Below, piece by piece: positions 30,805 to 38,350 of a DNA stretch of 64,000 nucleotides. Every line of letters begins with the position of its first letter. Within the stretch, counting starts at the first letter, position 1. The notes beneath the pieces are model-generated. The model saw only the letters and a program-made list of their open reading frames with translations. It was not told the DNA's origin and ran no database searches. Source of the stretch: VRUE01 sp963720805 (GTDB lineage: Bacteria > Actinomycetota > Thermoleophilia > Solirubrobacterales > 70-9); assembly GCA_963720805.1 (NCBI GenBank), contig CAVRGT010000010.1, positions 291,290-355,289 of the forward strand. Reading direction: 5' to 3'. A program made the translations under genes and the position numbers.

Positions 30805-31656
30805 GTGGGAGCCCAGATGGAGGGAGCGCCCGCGGCGGCGAGCCCCGCCGAGATCCTCGCGCAGGCAACCGAGTCGATCGCAGCCGCGGGCTGCGAGACG
30901 CCCGATTCCGACGCCAAGCTTTTAGTCGCCAAGGCGCTATCGGTGCGGGTCGAGGAGCTGGAACGCGACGGCACCACGGTCGTCACTGCCGAGGTCCAGG
31001 CGGAGATCGAGCGCTACGTCGCCCGCCGCCGCGAGCGCGAGCCGCTCGAGTACATCCTCGGCAGCTGCCGCTTCCGCGATATCGAGATCACCGTCGACGA
31101 GCGGGTGCTGATCCCGCGCCGCGAGACCGAGCTGCTGGTCGAGATCGGCGCCGAGCTGCCCAAGGGCGCCCGCGTGCACGAGGTCGGCACCGGCTCGGGG
31201 GCGATCGCCCTGGCGCTGCTCAGCGAGCGGCCCGATCTGCGCGTCACCGCCTCCGACCTCTCGCCCGAGGCCGCCGAGAAGGCGCGCGAGAACGCGCAGC
31301 GGCTCGGCCTCGCGCTCGAGCTGACCGTGGCTCAGGGGATCCCCGATCACGTCGAGGAAGTCGACCTGCTGATCGCCAACCTTCCCTACATCACCAACAC
31401 CTCGATCGACCAGCGCTCGCCGGAGATTCGCCGCGAGCCGCGCGTCGCCGTCCAGGGGGACCCTGACGCCGGCGATGCCGGTGCCGACGGGCTCGACATC
31501 ATCCGCGGCCTGATCGAGGAAACGCCGAGCGGCTGGCGGATGGCGCTCGAGCACGACACCCACCACGGCCCGGCGATGCGCGAGCTGCTGCGCGAGGCCG
31601 AGACGCGCACCGATTACCGGGGCGACGAGCGGGTCACGGTCGGCCTGGCGCCATGA
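30805..31656 (+). CDS. prmC: Release factor glutamine methyltransferase
   Basis: Methylates the GGQ glutamine of RF1/RF2. SAM site VHEVGTGSGAIALALL, and EPLEYILGSCRF and LIPRRETELLVE of the N-terminal helical domain and linker. The catalytic NPPY motif appears as NLPY (192-195), a change in the residue after Asn. GTG 30805; the stop overlaps lysS (ATGA). 283 residues is normal. Confidence 0.9.
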   Translation: MGAQMEGAPAAASPAEILAQATESIAAAGCETPDSDAKLLVAKALSVRVEELERDGTTVVTAEVQAEIERYVARRREREPLEYILGSCRFRDIEITVDERVLIPRRETELLVEIGAELPKGARVHEVGTGSGAIALALLSERPDLRVTASDLSPEAAEKARENAQRLGLALELTVAQGIPDHVEEVDLLIANLPYITNTSIDQRSPEIRREPRVAVQGDPDAGDAGADGLDIIRGLIEETPSGWRMALEHDTHHGPAMRELLREAETRTDYRGDERVTVGLAP

Positions 31657-33176
31657 GCGACGGAGCACCCGCGAAGGCCGAGCCTTCGCAGGGCTCAACC
31701 GAGAGCGTCCGCCGTGAGAAGCTCGAGCGGCTGCGGGGGGAAGGGATCGACCCCTATCCACACGCGGGCTTCCCCGACCGCGACAAGATCTCGACGATCC
31801 ACGCGGCGCACGATCCCGAGCAGCTCGAGGAGGGCCGTCAGGAGGGGTTCTCCTACCGCATCGCCGGTCGCATGGTCGGCCGTCGCGGCCACGGCAAGAC
31901 GATCTTCCTCGACGTCCGCGACCTGAGCGGCTCGATCCAGGCCTACGCTCGCCTCGACGCGATCGGCGAGCAGGCCTTCGGCCGCATCGACGCGCTCGAC
32001 ATCGGCGACGCGGTCGGGATCGAGGGCGACCTCTACGTGACCAAGCGCGGCCAGCTGGCACTGGCGGTGCGCGAGTGCACGATGCTGGGCAAGGCCCTGC
32101 GCGACCCGCCCGACCTCTTCCACGGCATCTCCGACCCCGAGGTCCGCTACCGCCGGCGCGAACTCGACCTGATGGCCAACGAGCGCTCGCGCGAGATCTT
32201 CGCGATGCGGGCCAAGCTGGTCGCGGCGATCCGCAATTACCTCAACGAGCGCGACTTCGTCGAGGTCGAAACGCCGATCCTGCAGACCCTCGCCGGCGGC
32301 GCCGCGGCGCGCCCGTTCGCGACTCACCACCACGCGCTGGGCCGCGAACTGTTCCTGCGCACCGCGACCGAGCTTTACCTGAAGCGGGCGATCGTCGGCG
32401 GCTTCGAGAACGTCTACGAGCTGAGCAGGTTCTTCCGCAACGAGGGCATGTCGCCCAAACACAACCCCGAGTTCACGATGCTCGAGTGGTTCCTCAGCTG
32501 CGCCGGCTACGAGGGCGTGATGACCTTCGCCGAGCAGATGATCTCGACCGTGGTCGAGCAGGTGCTGGGGAGGACCGTGGTCGAGCGCGACGGTCAAACG
32601 ATCGACTTCAAGGCGCCCTGGAAGCGCGTCACCCTGCGTGACGCGATCGACGAGGAGAGCGGCGTCGACATCCTCACCGCGAGCCGCGAGGAGCTGGTCG
32701 AGCTGCTCGGCGAGGACGTTGCCCCGGACGCGGACTGGGCCTGGATCGTCGACGGGATCCAGGGCAAGCTGATCGAGCCGAAGCTGATCCAGCCCACCTT
32801 CCTGGTCGACCTGCCACGCGAACTCTGGCCGACAGTGAAGCCCGTGCCCGAGCATCCGGACCTGCTCGGCGAGGCCTTCGACGGGGTCGTCGACGGGATG
32901 GAGATCATCGGCGGCGGCACCGACACCAACGACGCCGACATGCAGCGCGAGAACTTCGTCCGCCAGCGCCGGCGCCGGCACCCCGAGAGCGAGGAGGCGC
33001 CCTACCCGAGCGACGACGAGTTCGTGCGAGCGCTCGAATACGGCTCGCTGCCCGCGGGCGGTTCGGGCCTCGGCATCGACCGCCTGACGATGATCCTGGC
33101 CGGCGCCGAGAACCTGCGGGACGTCATTCTCTTCCCCTCGATGCGCGAGGCCGATCCCGGCAGGGGTTCCGCTTAA
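31653..33176 (+). CDS. lysS: Class II lysyl-tRNA synthetase
   Basis: An OB-fold anticodon domain (FSYRIAGRMVGRRGHGKTIFLD) then the class II catalytic core with FVEVETPILQTLAGGAAARPF (motif 1), FRNEGMSPKHNPEFTMLEW (motif 2) and GSGLGIDRLTMILAG (motif 3). The block before motif 3 reads MEIIGGGTDTNDADMQRENF where most LysRS have ANAYTELNDP, so it is a divergent type. The last codons (ADPGRGSA) and TAA at 33174-33176 come from hairpin repeat D, whose left arm starts at 33149. Confidence 0.93.
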   Translation: MSDGAPAKAEPSQGSTESVRREKLERLRGEGIDPYPHAGFPDRDKISTIHAAHDPEQLEEGRQEGFSYRIAGRMVGRRGHGKTIFLDVRDLSGSIQAYARLDAIGEQAFGRIDALDIGDAVGIEGDLYVTKRGQLALAVRECTMLGKALRDPPDLFHGISDPEVRYRRRELDLMANERSREIFAMRAKLVAAIRNYLNERDFVEVETPILQTLAGGAAARPFATHHHALGRELFLRTATELYLKRAIVGGFENVYELSRFFRNEGMSPKHNPEFTMLEWFLSCAGYEGVMTFAEQMISTVVEQVLGRTVVERDGQTIDFKAPWKRVTLRDAIDEESGVDILTASREELVELLGEDVAPDADWAWIVDGIQGKLIEPKLIQPTFLVDLPRELWPTVKPVPEHPDLLGEAFDGVVDGMEIIGGGTDTNDADMQRENFVRQRRRRHPESEEAPYPSDDEFVRALEYGSLPAGGSGLGIDRLTMILAGAENLRDVILFPSMREADPGRGSA

Positions 33177-33260
33177 CTTTTTCGGTGGAGAGTCGGTGGG
33201 CTGGCGCCGCTAGCTCACGACGAAAAAGTGCAAGACGCTCCACCCCTGCCGGGACCGGCC
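33149..33260. repeat. Long hairpin repeat, family H (copy D), ends lysS
   Basis: A 19-bp stem (33149-33167 with 33242-33260, one mismatch) around a 74-base core with inner stem ACTTTTTCG/CGAAAAAGT. The core is nearly the same as that of copy C in the opposite orientation. The stems of C and D are homologous and differ by paired changes (GGAAGG/CCTTCC in C, GGCAGG/CCTGCC in D). The right arm ends one base before the stop of the convergent SDR gene. Confidence 0.9.
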
Positions 33261-34016
33261 TCAGGACACCGAGTGGAGAAGGCCGCCGTCGATAGGGATC
33301 ACAGTGCCTGTGATGTAAGCGGCCTTGTCGGAGCAGAGGAATGCCACTAGGTCGCCGTACTCCTCGGGTTGGCCGAGGCGCTCGGCTGGGACTTCCTGCT
33401 TTGCCGCCTCTTCGGCGCCCGCGAGGGAGCCGCCGGCATCGGCCAGGCGCTCGGTGGCGAAGCGGCCGGTGGCGACGGTGTTGACGGTGATCCCGTCGGC
33501 GGCTACCTCGCGTGAGAGCGTCTTGAGGAAGCCGACCGCGGCCATGCGGTGGGCGTTGGAGAGGTTGAGGCCGGGAATCGGCTCGCGGGTGGAGGTGGAA
33601 CCGACGTTGACGATCCGGCCCCAGCCACGCTCGCGCATTCTCGGCACGACGGCGCCGGTGAGGATGCGGGGGGCGAGGACGAGCGAGCGGTAGGCGGCCT
33701 CCCAGTCCTCGAGCTCGTGGTCGAGGGCGCCGCCAAACGGTGGGCCGCCGGTGTTGAGGACGAGGATCTCGATCGGGCCCAGCTTGCTCTCGACCTCGCC
33801 CGCCAGTGCGGCGAGGCGATCGAGATCGGATGTATCGGCGGTAAACGCCGTTGCCGCGGGGCCGAGTTCCGCCGCCGCTTCCTCCAGCTTCTCCGCCGAA
33901 CGACTGACGATCGCAACCTTGGCACCTTCGCGCGCCAGCGCCGCCGCGATCGCCCGGCCAATGCCGCGGCTGGCACCCATCACCAGCGCCACGCGGTTCT
34001 CCAGGCCGAGCTTCAC
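33261..34016 (-). CDS. SDR-family oxidoreductase lacking the usual catalytic Tyr
   Basis: A short-chain dehydrogenase/reductase of 251 residues. The NAD(P) motif GASRGIG is at 14-20, then LNTGGPPFGG and the end ITGTVIPIDGGLLHSVS. Where YxxxK is expected it reads LSNAHRMAAVGFLKTLS, so the catalytic Tyr is absent; a subgroup of SDRs with PIPGL-LSN shares this. Activity, if any, may use another residue. Start GTG overlaps the next SDR's stop (GTGA). Confidence 0.85.
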   Translation of the reverse strand: MKLGLENRVALVMGASRGIGRAIAAALAREGAKVAIVSRSAEKLEEAAAELGPAATAFTADTSDLDRLAALAGEVESKLGPIEILVLNTGGPPFGGALDHELEDWEAAYRSLVLAPRILTGAVVPRMRERGWGRIVNVGSTSTREPIPGLNLSNAHRMAAVGFLKTLSREVAADGITVNTVATGRFATERLADAGGSLAGAEEAAKQEVPAERLGQPEEYGDLVAFLCSDKAAYITGTVIPIDGGLLHSVS

Positions 34017-34939
34017 GGCCGCAACTCGAGGCCGGTTTCGCGCTCGGAGACCTGCCAGAGCTTCTCGATCGCCCGGCCCATTCCCAGCCGCCGCAAGACC
34101 GGCTTGCGCACCGGCGGGCCGCTGTTGACGAAGAGCGGCCCGTAGAACTCGCCGCCCTTGGCGCCGGGGTCGGTCGCCGCGCGTAGCTGCGAGAGCGCGC
34201 CCTCGCCGGGCGACATGCCGACCGTGCGGGCCAGCATCAGGAAGAACCGTTGAGAGAGGCCGCCGTCGGTCTGCTCGACGCTGACCGCCTGCAGCTCGGT
34301 GTTGGAGAGGCCGGGGTGGGCAACGAGGCTGGCGGCGGACGCACCGGCCTCTCGCAGCTTGCGGTCCAGCCCGAGGCCGAAGTGGAAGTTGGCGAGCTTG
34401 GCTTGCCCGTAGGCGCGCCAGGGCCCATAGCGGCCGTCGAGGTTGGGATTGTCCGGGTCGACCGCGCGACCCATGTGGTGGGCGGTGCTGGTCACCGTCA
34501 CCACGCGCGCCGCCGGCGCCTTCAACAGGGCCGGAAGTAGTCGCGCCGTGAGCGCGAAGTGGCCGAGATGATCGACGCCGAGCTGCATCTCGAAGCCGTC
34601 GGCGGTGCGGCTCTCGGGGATGCCCATGACGCCGGCGTTGTTGACCAGCAGGTCGATCGTCTCGTGGGACGCCAGCATCTCCTCCGCTGCCTCCTTGACC
34701 GAGTCAAGCGAGCCCAGGTCCAATTTGACGATCGTCAAGCCGGCCCCCGGGACGGCCGCCTGGATTCGCTCCACCGCCTCGGCGGCACGCTCCTGGTTGC
34801 GGGCCGCGATCACGACCTCGGCGCCCGCGGCAGCAAGGGCCCGCGCGGTGGAGAGTCCCAGCCCACCGTTGGCGCCGGTCACCACCGCGCTGCGGCCGCG
34901 CTGGTCGGGGATGTCGGCGGCGTTCCAGCTCACGAACAC
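34013..34939 (-). CDS. SDR-family oxidoreductase (retinol/protochlorophyllide reductase-like)
   Basis: A classical SDR of 308 residues: VVTGANGGLGLSTARALAAAGAEV (cofactor site), VNNAGVMGIP, and active site YGQAKLANFHF with Tyr and Lys. C-terminal extension with GAKGGEFYGPLF is typical of the reductases related to protochlorophyllide and retinol enzymes. Intact. Coupled to the Tyr-less SDR downstream; the pair may act on one lipid or ketone substrate, which is inference. Confidence 0.88.
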   Translation of the reverse strand: MFVSWNAADIPDQRGRSAVVTGANGGLGLSTARALAAAGAEVVIAARNQERAAEAVERIQAAVPGAGLTIVKLDLGSLDSVKEAAEEMLASHETIDLLVNNAGVMGIPESRTADGFEMQLGVDHLGHFALTARLLPALLKAPAARVVTVTSTAHHMGRAVDPDNPNLDGRYGPWRAYGQAKLANFHFGLGLDRKLREAGASAASLVAHPGLSNTELQAVSVEQTDGGLSQRFFLMLARTVGMSPGEGALSQLRAATDPGAKGGEFYGPLFVNSGPPVRKPVLRRLGMGRAIEKLWQVSERETGLELRP

Positions 34940-34958
34940 GTTCGATTCGCGCCGGCAC

Positions 34959-35291
34959 TCATCGGGGCCTCAGGCCGACGACGCGGAAATTGATCGCGCA
35001 GAGGTAGGCAAAGAGACCAACGGCGACCAGGGCACCCAGCCAATGCTGGCCGATCAGCACGGCGAGGAGGCTTACGACCCCGGCCACCATCGCCCGCACC
35101 AGCGTTGCCTCCGGCTCCAGTCCGACGATCCTTGCCGTCAGCCAAGCGCAGCCAAGCCAGGCCAAGGGACCCACCAGCCAGCCCCAGCTGACGAAGAACC
35201 CGTGCGAGAAGATCAGGCCGAGCAGCAGCGAGAGCAGCGCTACCGCAACCAGCTGCACGACCGCGACCCGCCAGAAGACCTCGAATCTCAC
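34959..35291 (-). CDS. Small integral membrane protein
   Basis: From GTG 35291, 110 residues with about four hydrophobic stretches: VAVVQLVAVALLSLLLGLIF, GWLVGPLAWLGCAWL, AMVAGVVSLLAVLIGQHW, GALVAVGLFAYLCAINF. I do not recognise the family. The open frame continues upstream across the tRNA-Val gene in antisense (the MLGSNQRPPAC pattern often mis-annotated), so I chose the GTG just before the first helix. It follows the SDR pair on the same strand in reverse order. Confidence 0.65.
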   Translation of the reverse strand: MRFEVFWRVAVVQLVAVALLSLLLGLIFSHGFFVSWGWLVGPLAWLGCAWLTARIVGLEPEATLVRAMVAGVVSLLAVLIGQHWLGALVAVGLFAYLCAINFRVVGLRPR

Positions 35292-35365
35292 GGCGGGGAT
35301 TCTCCCATTCCAGCGACCGCGCCACCTCCTCCTCCCGTGTGTTCCATAATCAGGGCGTTGCGCCT

Positions 35366-35438
35366 GGGCGGTTAGCTCAGCTGGGAGAGCACCTGCTTTA
35401 CACGCAGGGGGTCGCTGGTTCGAACCCAGCACCGCCCA
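35366..35438 (+). tRNA. tRNA-Val (anticodon TAC)
   Basis: A 73-base cloverleaf. Acceptor stem GGGCGGT/ACCGCCC, D-arm GCTC...GAGC, anticodon stem CCTGC/GCAGG with loop TTTACAC (anticodon TAC, reads GTA/GTG), T-arm CTGGTTCGAACCCAG, discriminator A; CCA is not encoded. No integrase or repeated tRNA end lies beside it. Confidence 0.97.
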
Positions 35439-35526
35439 TCAGATGATGGTCGTGTTCGACCTTAACATCGATTTGTGACGTGTTCGCTATCTTGAGATTT
35501 GGGCCAACGGGAGGGGAAGAAGTTCT

Positions 35527-36327
35527 ATGAAGAAGAGGATCGCTGTAGTGACTGTGCTCGCTTTGCTTGTCGCTGCGGCGACGGCCAGCGCGTTCAAGGC
35601 GCACGTCGTCATCGGCAACTTGGTGCTTGACGCTCACGGGAACTTCGCGCCGAAGGCGCTGCCGAAGCACGAAAACGCGCCGATCATGACTGAAGGCGGC
35701 GGCAAACTCTCGACCCTCAGCGGCGAGCTGCCGCCGATCCTCGACAAATTCGTGCTCGAATTCGACAAGCACGGCGCCCTCGACACCACCGGGCTCGCGG
35801 TCTGCACCAAAGGCAAACTCGTTGCCACCGACGTGGCCACCGCCCGCAAGGCCTGCGGCCCGGCGATCGTCGGCGAAGGCTTCGGCACCGCCGTGGTCAA
35901 GTTCCCCGAACAGGGCCCGATCAAAGTCGGCTCGCCGATCACCCTCTTCAACGGCCCGAAGAAGGGCGGCAACGACACGATCATCGCCCACGCCCACCTC
36001 GACTACCCCGGGCCGACGACCTTCATCGTCCCGATCGTGATCGAAAAAATCCACAAAGGCTCGTTCGGCTATCGGGTCAACGTGAAAATCCCCAAGATCG
36101 CCGGCGGCTATGGCCACCCGATCGAAGGCTCGGCCAAAGTCGGGCAAAAATGGACCTATAAGGGCAAGAAGCACAGCTACATCAACGCTCGCTGTGAAAC
36201 CGGCCACTTTGTCGTCCACGGTGCATTCAGCTTCAAAGGCGGCCCGGAAGACTCGGCCGCCCAGGCGGAAGAGGCAAAAAGCATTCTCAACGCCTCCTTC
36301 CTGCTGCCCTGCAAGGTTCGCAACTAG
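35527..36327 (+). CDS. Secreted protein of unknown function, tandem paralogue 1
   Basis: 266 residues with a clear signal peptide (MKKRIAVVTVLALLVAAATASA). The mature part is rich in beta-strand patterns and Lys/Gly. Two cysteines in CTKGKL...ARKACG and two in ARCETG...LPCKV could form disulphides. I do not recognise a family. The next gene is a clear paralogue: both share GELPPIL, DTTGL-VCT-GKL-ATDV, SPITLFNGPKK, TFIVP-VIEKIHKG, PKIAGGYGHP and KGKKHSY-NARCETG. GGGAGGGG precedes the ATG. Confidence 0.8.
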   Translation: MKKRIAVVTVLALLVAAATASAFKAHVVIGNLVLDAHGNFAPKALPKHENAPIMTEGGGKLSTLSGELPPILDKFVLEFDKHGALDTTGLAVCTKGKLVATDVATARKACGPAIVGEGFGTAVVKFPEQGPIKVGSPITLFNGPKKGGNDTIIAHAHLDYPGPTTFIVPIVIEKIHKGSFGYRVNVKIPKIAGGYGHPIEGSAKVGQKWTYKGKKHSYINARCETGHFVVHGAFSFKGGPEDSAAQAEEAKSILNASFLLPCKVRN

Positions 36328-36341
36328 GAGGAGGGACTGGG

Positions 36342-37148
36342 ATGACGGGACATCGGCGTAGGAATCTCTTCGCCCTCGGGCTAGTCGCCGTGGCGGCACT
36401 TGCGCTGGCCGCCACGGTCGTCTCCGCTCGTCGCGACAACGACACGGTCAAACTCCGCGTCGGCGACCTGTTGATCAACGGCCGCGGTGGGTTCAGGCCG
36501 GAAACACTGCCCAAGCACCACGATGCGCCGATCAAGATCTACGGCGGCGGCAAGGTCTCGACGATCTCCGGCGAACTGCCGCCGATCCTGGAAACGCTCA
36601 CCTTCGAATTCGACAAGCACGGTCACGTCGACACCACCGGTCTCGAAGTCTGCACCGCGGGGAAGCTGCAGGCAACCGATGTGCCCGCCGCCCGCCGCGC
36701 CTGTCCACACGCGATCGTCGGCAAGGGCTACGGCACTGCGAGCGTCGCCTTTCCCGAACAGAAGCCGTTCCCGGTTTCCTCGCCGATCACCCTTTTCAAC
36801 GGCCCGAAGAAGCACGGCTTCGACACGGTTCTCGCCCACGCCTTCACGACGGTTCCGGTGGCGACCACCTTCATCGTCCCCGTCGTGATCGAAAAAATCC
36901 ACAAGGGCGTCTACGGCTACCGGGTCAAAGCGAGAATCCCCAAGATCGCCGGCGGTTACGGTCACCCGGTTTCGGGTCACGTCACGGTCAACCGCAAATG
37001 GACCTTCAAGGGCAAGAAGCACAGCTACGTCAACGCTCGCTGTGAAACCGGTCGCCTGCAGGCGCGCGGCGAATTCCTCTTCCAGGACGGCACCTTCCTC
37101 ACCGGCACCTTCTTCCGGCCCTGCAAGGTGCTGCCCGGCAGCGGTTAG
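36342..37148 (+). CDS. Secreted protein of unknown function, tandem paralogue 2
   Basis: 268 residues with a signal peptide (LFALGLVAVAALALAATVVSA after a basic start). Same motifs and four-cysteine layout as the gene 15 bases upstream, so the pair arose by tandem duplication. The N-termini and the last 25 residues differ most. Function unknown; export and conserved Lys-rich surface suggest an envelope or extracellular role. ATG 36342 after GGAGGAGGGA. The stop overlaps the end of the convergent minus-strand gene. Confidence 0.8.
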   Translation: MTGHRRRNLFALGLVAVAALALAATVVSARRDNDTVKLRVGDLLINGRGGFRPETLPKHHDAPIKIYGGGKVSTISGELPPILETLTFEFDKHGHVDTTGLEVCTAGKLQATDVPAARRACPHAIVGKGYGTASVAFPEQKPFPVSSPITLFNGPKKHGFDTVLAHAFTTVPVATTFIVPVVIEKIHKGVYGYRVKARIPKIAGGYGHPVSGHVTVNRKWTFKGKKHSYVNARCETGRLQARGEFLFQDGTFLTGTFFRPCKVLPGSG

Positions 37149-37441
37149 CCGAGCTTCGCGCGGAGGCGCTGCCAGAGCGACGGCGGGCGCGGTTGCGTCC
37201 GTCGCCACTCTTCCTCGGTCGGCAGGTTTCCCGCCTCGCGTTCGCGCATCACGCACTTGGTGTGGGCGTGGCGGCGCCGGCTGCGGTCGTCCTCGGGCGC
37301 GATCAGGACGTGCTCGCTGAGCGCCGGCAGGTGCTTGCCGCAGATCGGGCAGCGATAGGTCGCCGGCTTCATGTTCTGGGCGCGGCGCATCGACCACCAG
37401 CGGACCGGCGGGCGCCCGGCCTCGGTCGGCCGGCGCGCCAT
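37145..37441 (-). CDS. Small zinc-ribbon-like protein
   Basis: 98 residues. One CxxC knuckle (RCPICGKHLPALSEHVLIA) and a later HAHTKC could bind one zinc. The C-terminus PTEEEWRRTQ and SLWQRLRAKLG is basic and helical. I do not recognise it as a named family. An internal ATG 24 codons in (MKPATYRCPICGK) may be the true start. Four bases separate it from the MpaB-like gene upstream on the same strand. Confidence 0.6.
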   Translation of the reverse strand: MARRPTEAGRPPVRWWSMRRAQNMKPATYRCPICGKHLPALSEHVLIAPEDDRSRRRHAHTKCVMREREAGNLPTEEEWRRTQPRPPSLWQRLRAKLG

Positions 37442-37445
37442 CGGC

Positions 37446-38336
37446 TCAGGCGCCGGCGTGCAGCTGCGGGGTCGCGGTGCCGCCGCGCTGGTGCTCGGTC
37501 TTGCTGACCGCGTCGAAGAAGACGTCGTTGCGGCCGCGGCGCATCTTGCGTGGGAAGTAGCGGCGGGCGCGGCGGTGGCTCGCGGTCATCGCCCGGAAGC
37601 CGCGCTCGTGTCCGGCGCTCCAGCGGATGCCGAAGATCTCTCGCACCCGCGGCGGCAGCGTGCCCTTGATGATGTGGTTCTGGGCGACGATGTTGCCGCG
37701 CGCCGCGCGCGGCACGGGTTGCTCGAAGGCGACCAGCGGCGCCATCTCGAGCCCGTGCGCGGTCGCCTGTAGGTCGGGCGAGGCGAGCCGCTCCCCCCAC
37801 CAGGCGCTGAACTCGAGGTAGCTGCCGGGGACCTCGCTGCGGGGCAGGCCGAAGAGCTCGCCGAAGCGGACGTAGTCCTGCCAGAGATCCTCGCGCTCAG
37901 CGGCGCTCAGCGGTCGGACCATCGCCTCGTACATCGCCCGGCCCGAGTCGGCGATCACCGCCAGCGTCCACAGCATCAGCTCCGGGTCGAAGGCCGAGTA
38001 GGCGGCACCGGCAGGGTGGACGCCGGCGGCCTCCGGCAGCGTGCCCTTGACCCGCTCGTGCAGCCGCTGCACCACGGCCAGTGCCTTGTCGGCTTCCTCG
38101 CGGGTGCCGAGCAGGATCGTCTCCTGGATCTTCGCGGTGCGGGCGAGCCGCTGGAAGGGCCGGTTGGCCGAGCCCGTGCTCATCATCGTGCCGGTGTATG
38201 TGAGCGGCTCCAGCGCCCCGATCAGCAGCGCTCGCTGGCCGTAGAGCAGGCCGACCGAGCGCTCGCCGTGGACCATCCGCGCGATCGAGCGGCCGGGAGG
38301 GAAGTAGTGCGAGTCGGGGTCTGTCGGGGGCGCCAT
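37446..38336 (-). CDS. MpaB/rubber-oxygenase-like (DUF2236) protein
   Basis: 296 residues. SIARMVHGERSVGLLYGQRALLIG, ANRPFQRLARTAKIQETILLGTREEA, HPAGAAYSAFDPELMLWTLA and ARRYFPRKMRR are typical of the DUF2236 oxygenase family, which includes latex-clearing protein and MpaB, with haem-bound His among conserved residues. Real substrates in bacteria are mostly unknown. ATG 38336, followed upstream by ftsH-like gene end at 38351. Confidence 0.8.
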   Translation of the reverse strand: MAPPTDPDSHYFPPGRSIARMVHGERSVGLLYGQRALLIGALEPLTYTGTMMSTGSANRPFQRLARTAKIQETILLGTREEADKALAVVQRLHERVKGTLPEAAGVHPAGAAYSAFDPELMLWTLAVIADSGRAMYEAMVRPLSAAEREDLWQDYVRFGELFGLPRSEVPGSYLEFSAWWGERLASPDLQATAHGLEMAPLVAFEQPVPRAARGNIVAQNHIIKGTLPPRVREIFGIRWSAGHERGFRAMTASHRRARRYFPRKMRRGRNDVFFDAVSKTEHQRGGTATPQLHAGA

Positions 38337-38350
38337 CTCTGCCGAGGATG

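Noticed and set aside
34959..35432. Longer start for the small membrane protein giving MLGSNQRPPAC
   Set aside because: This is the well-known artefact of reading a tRNA gene in antisense.
35366..35438. tRNA-Val as a second integration site
   Set aside because: No recombinase nearby and no repeated tRNA 3' end downstream.
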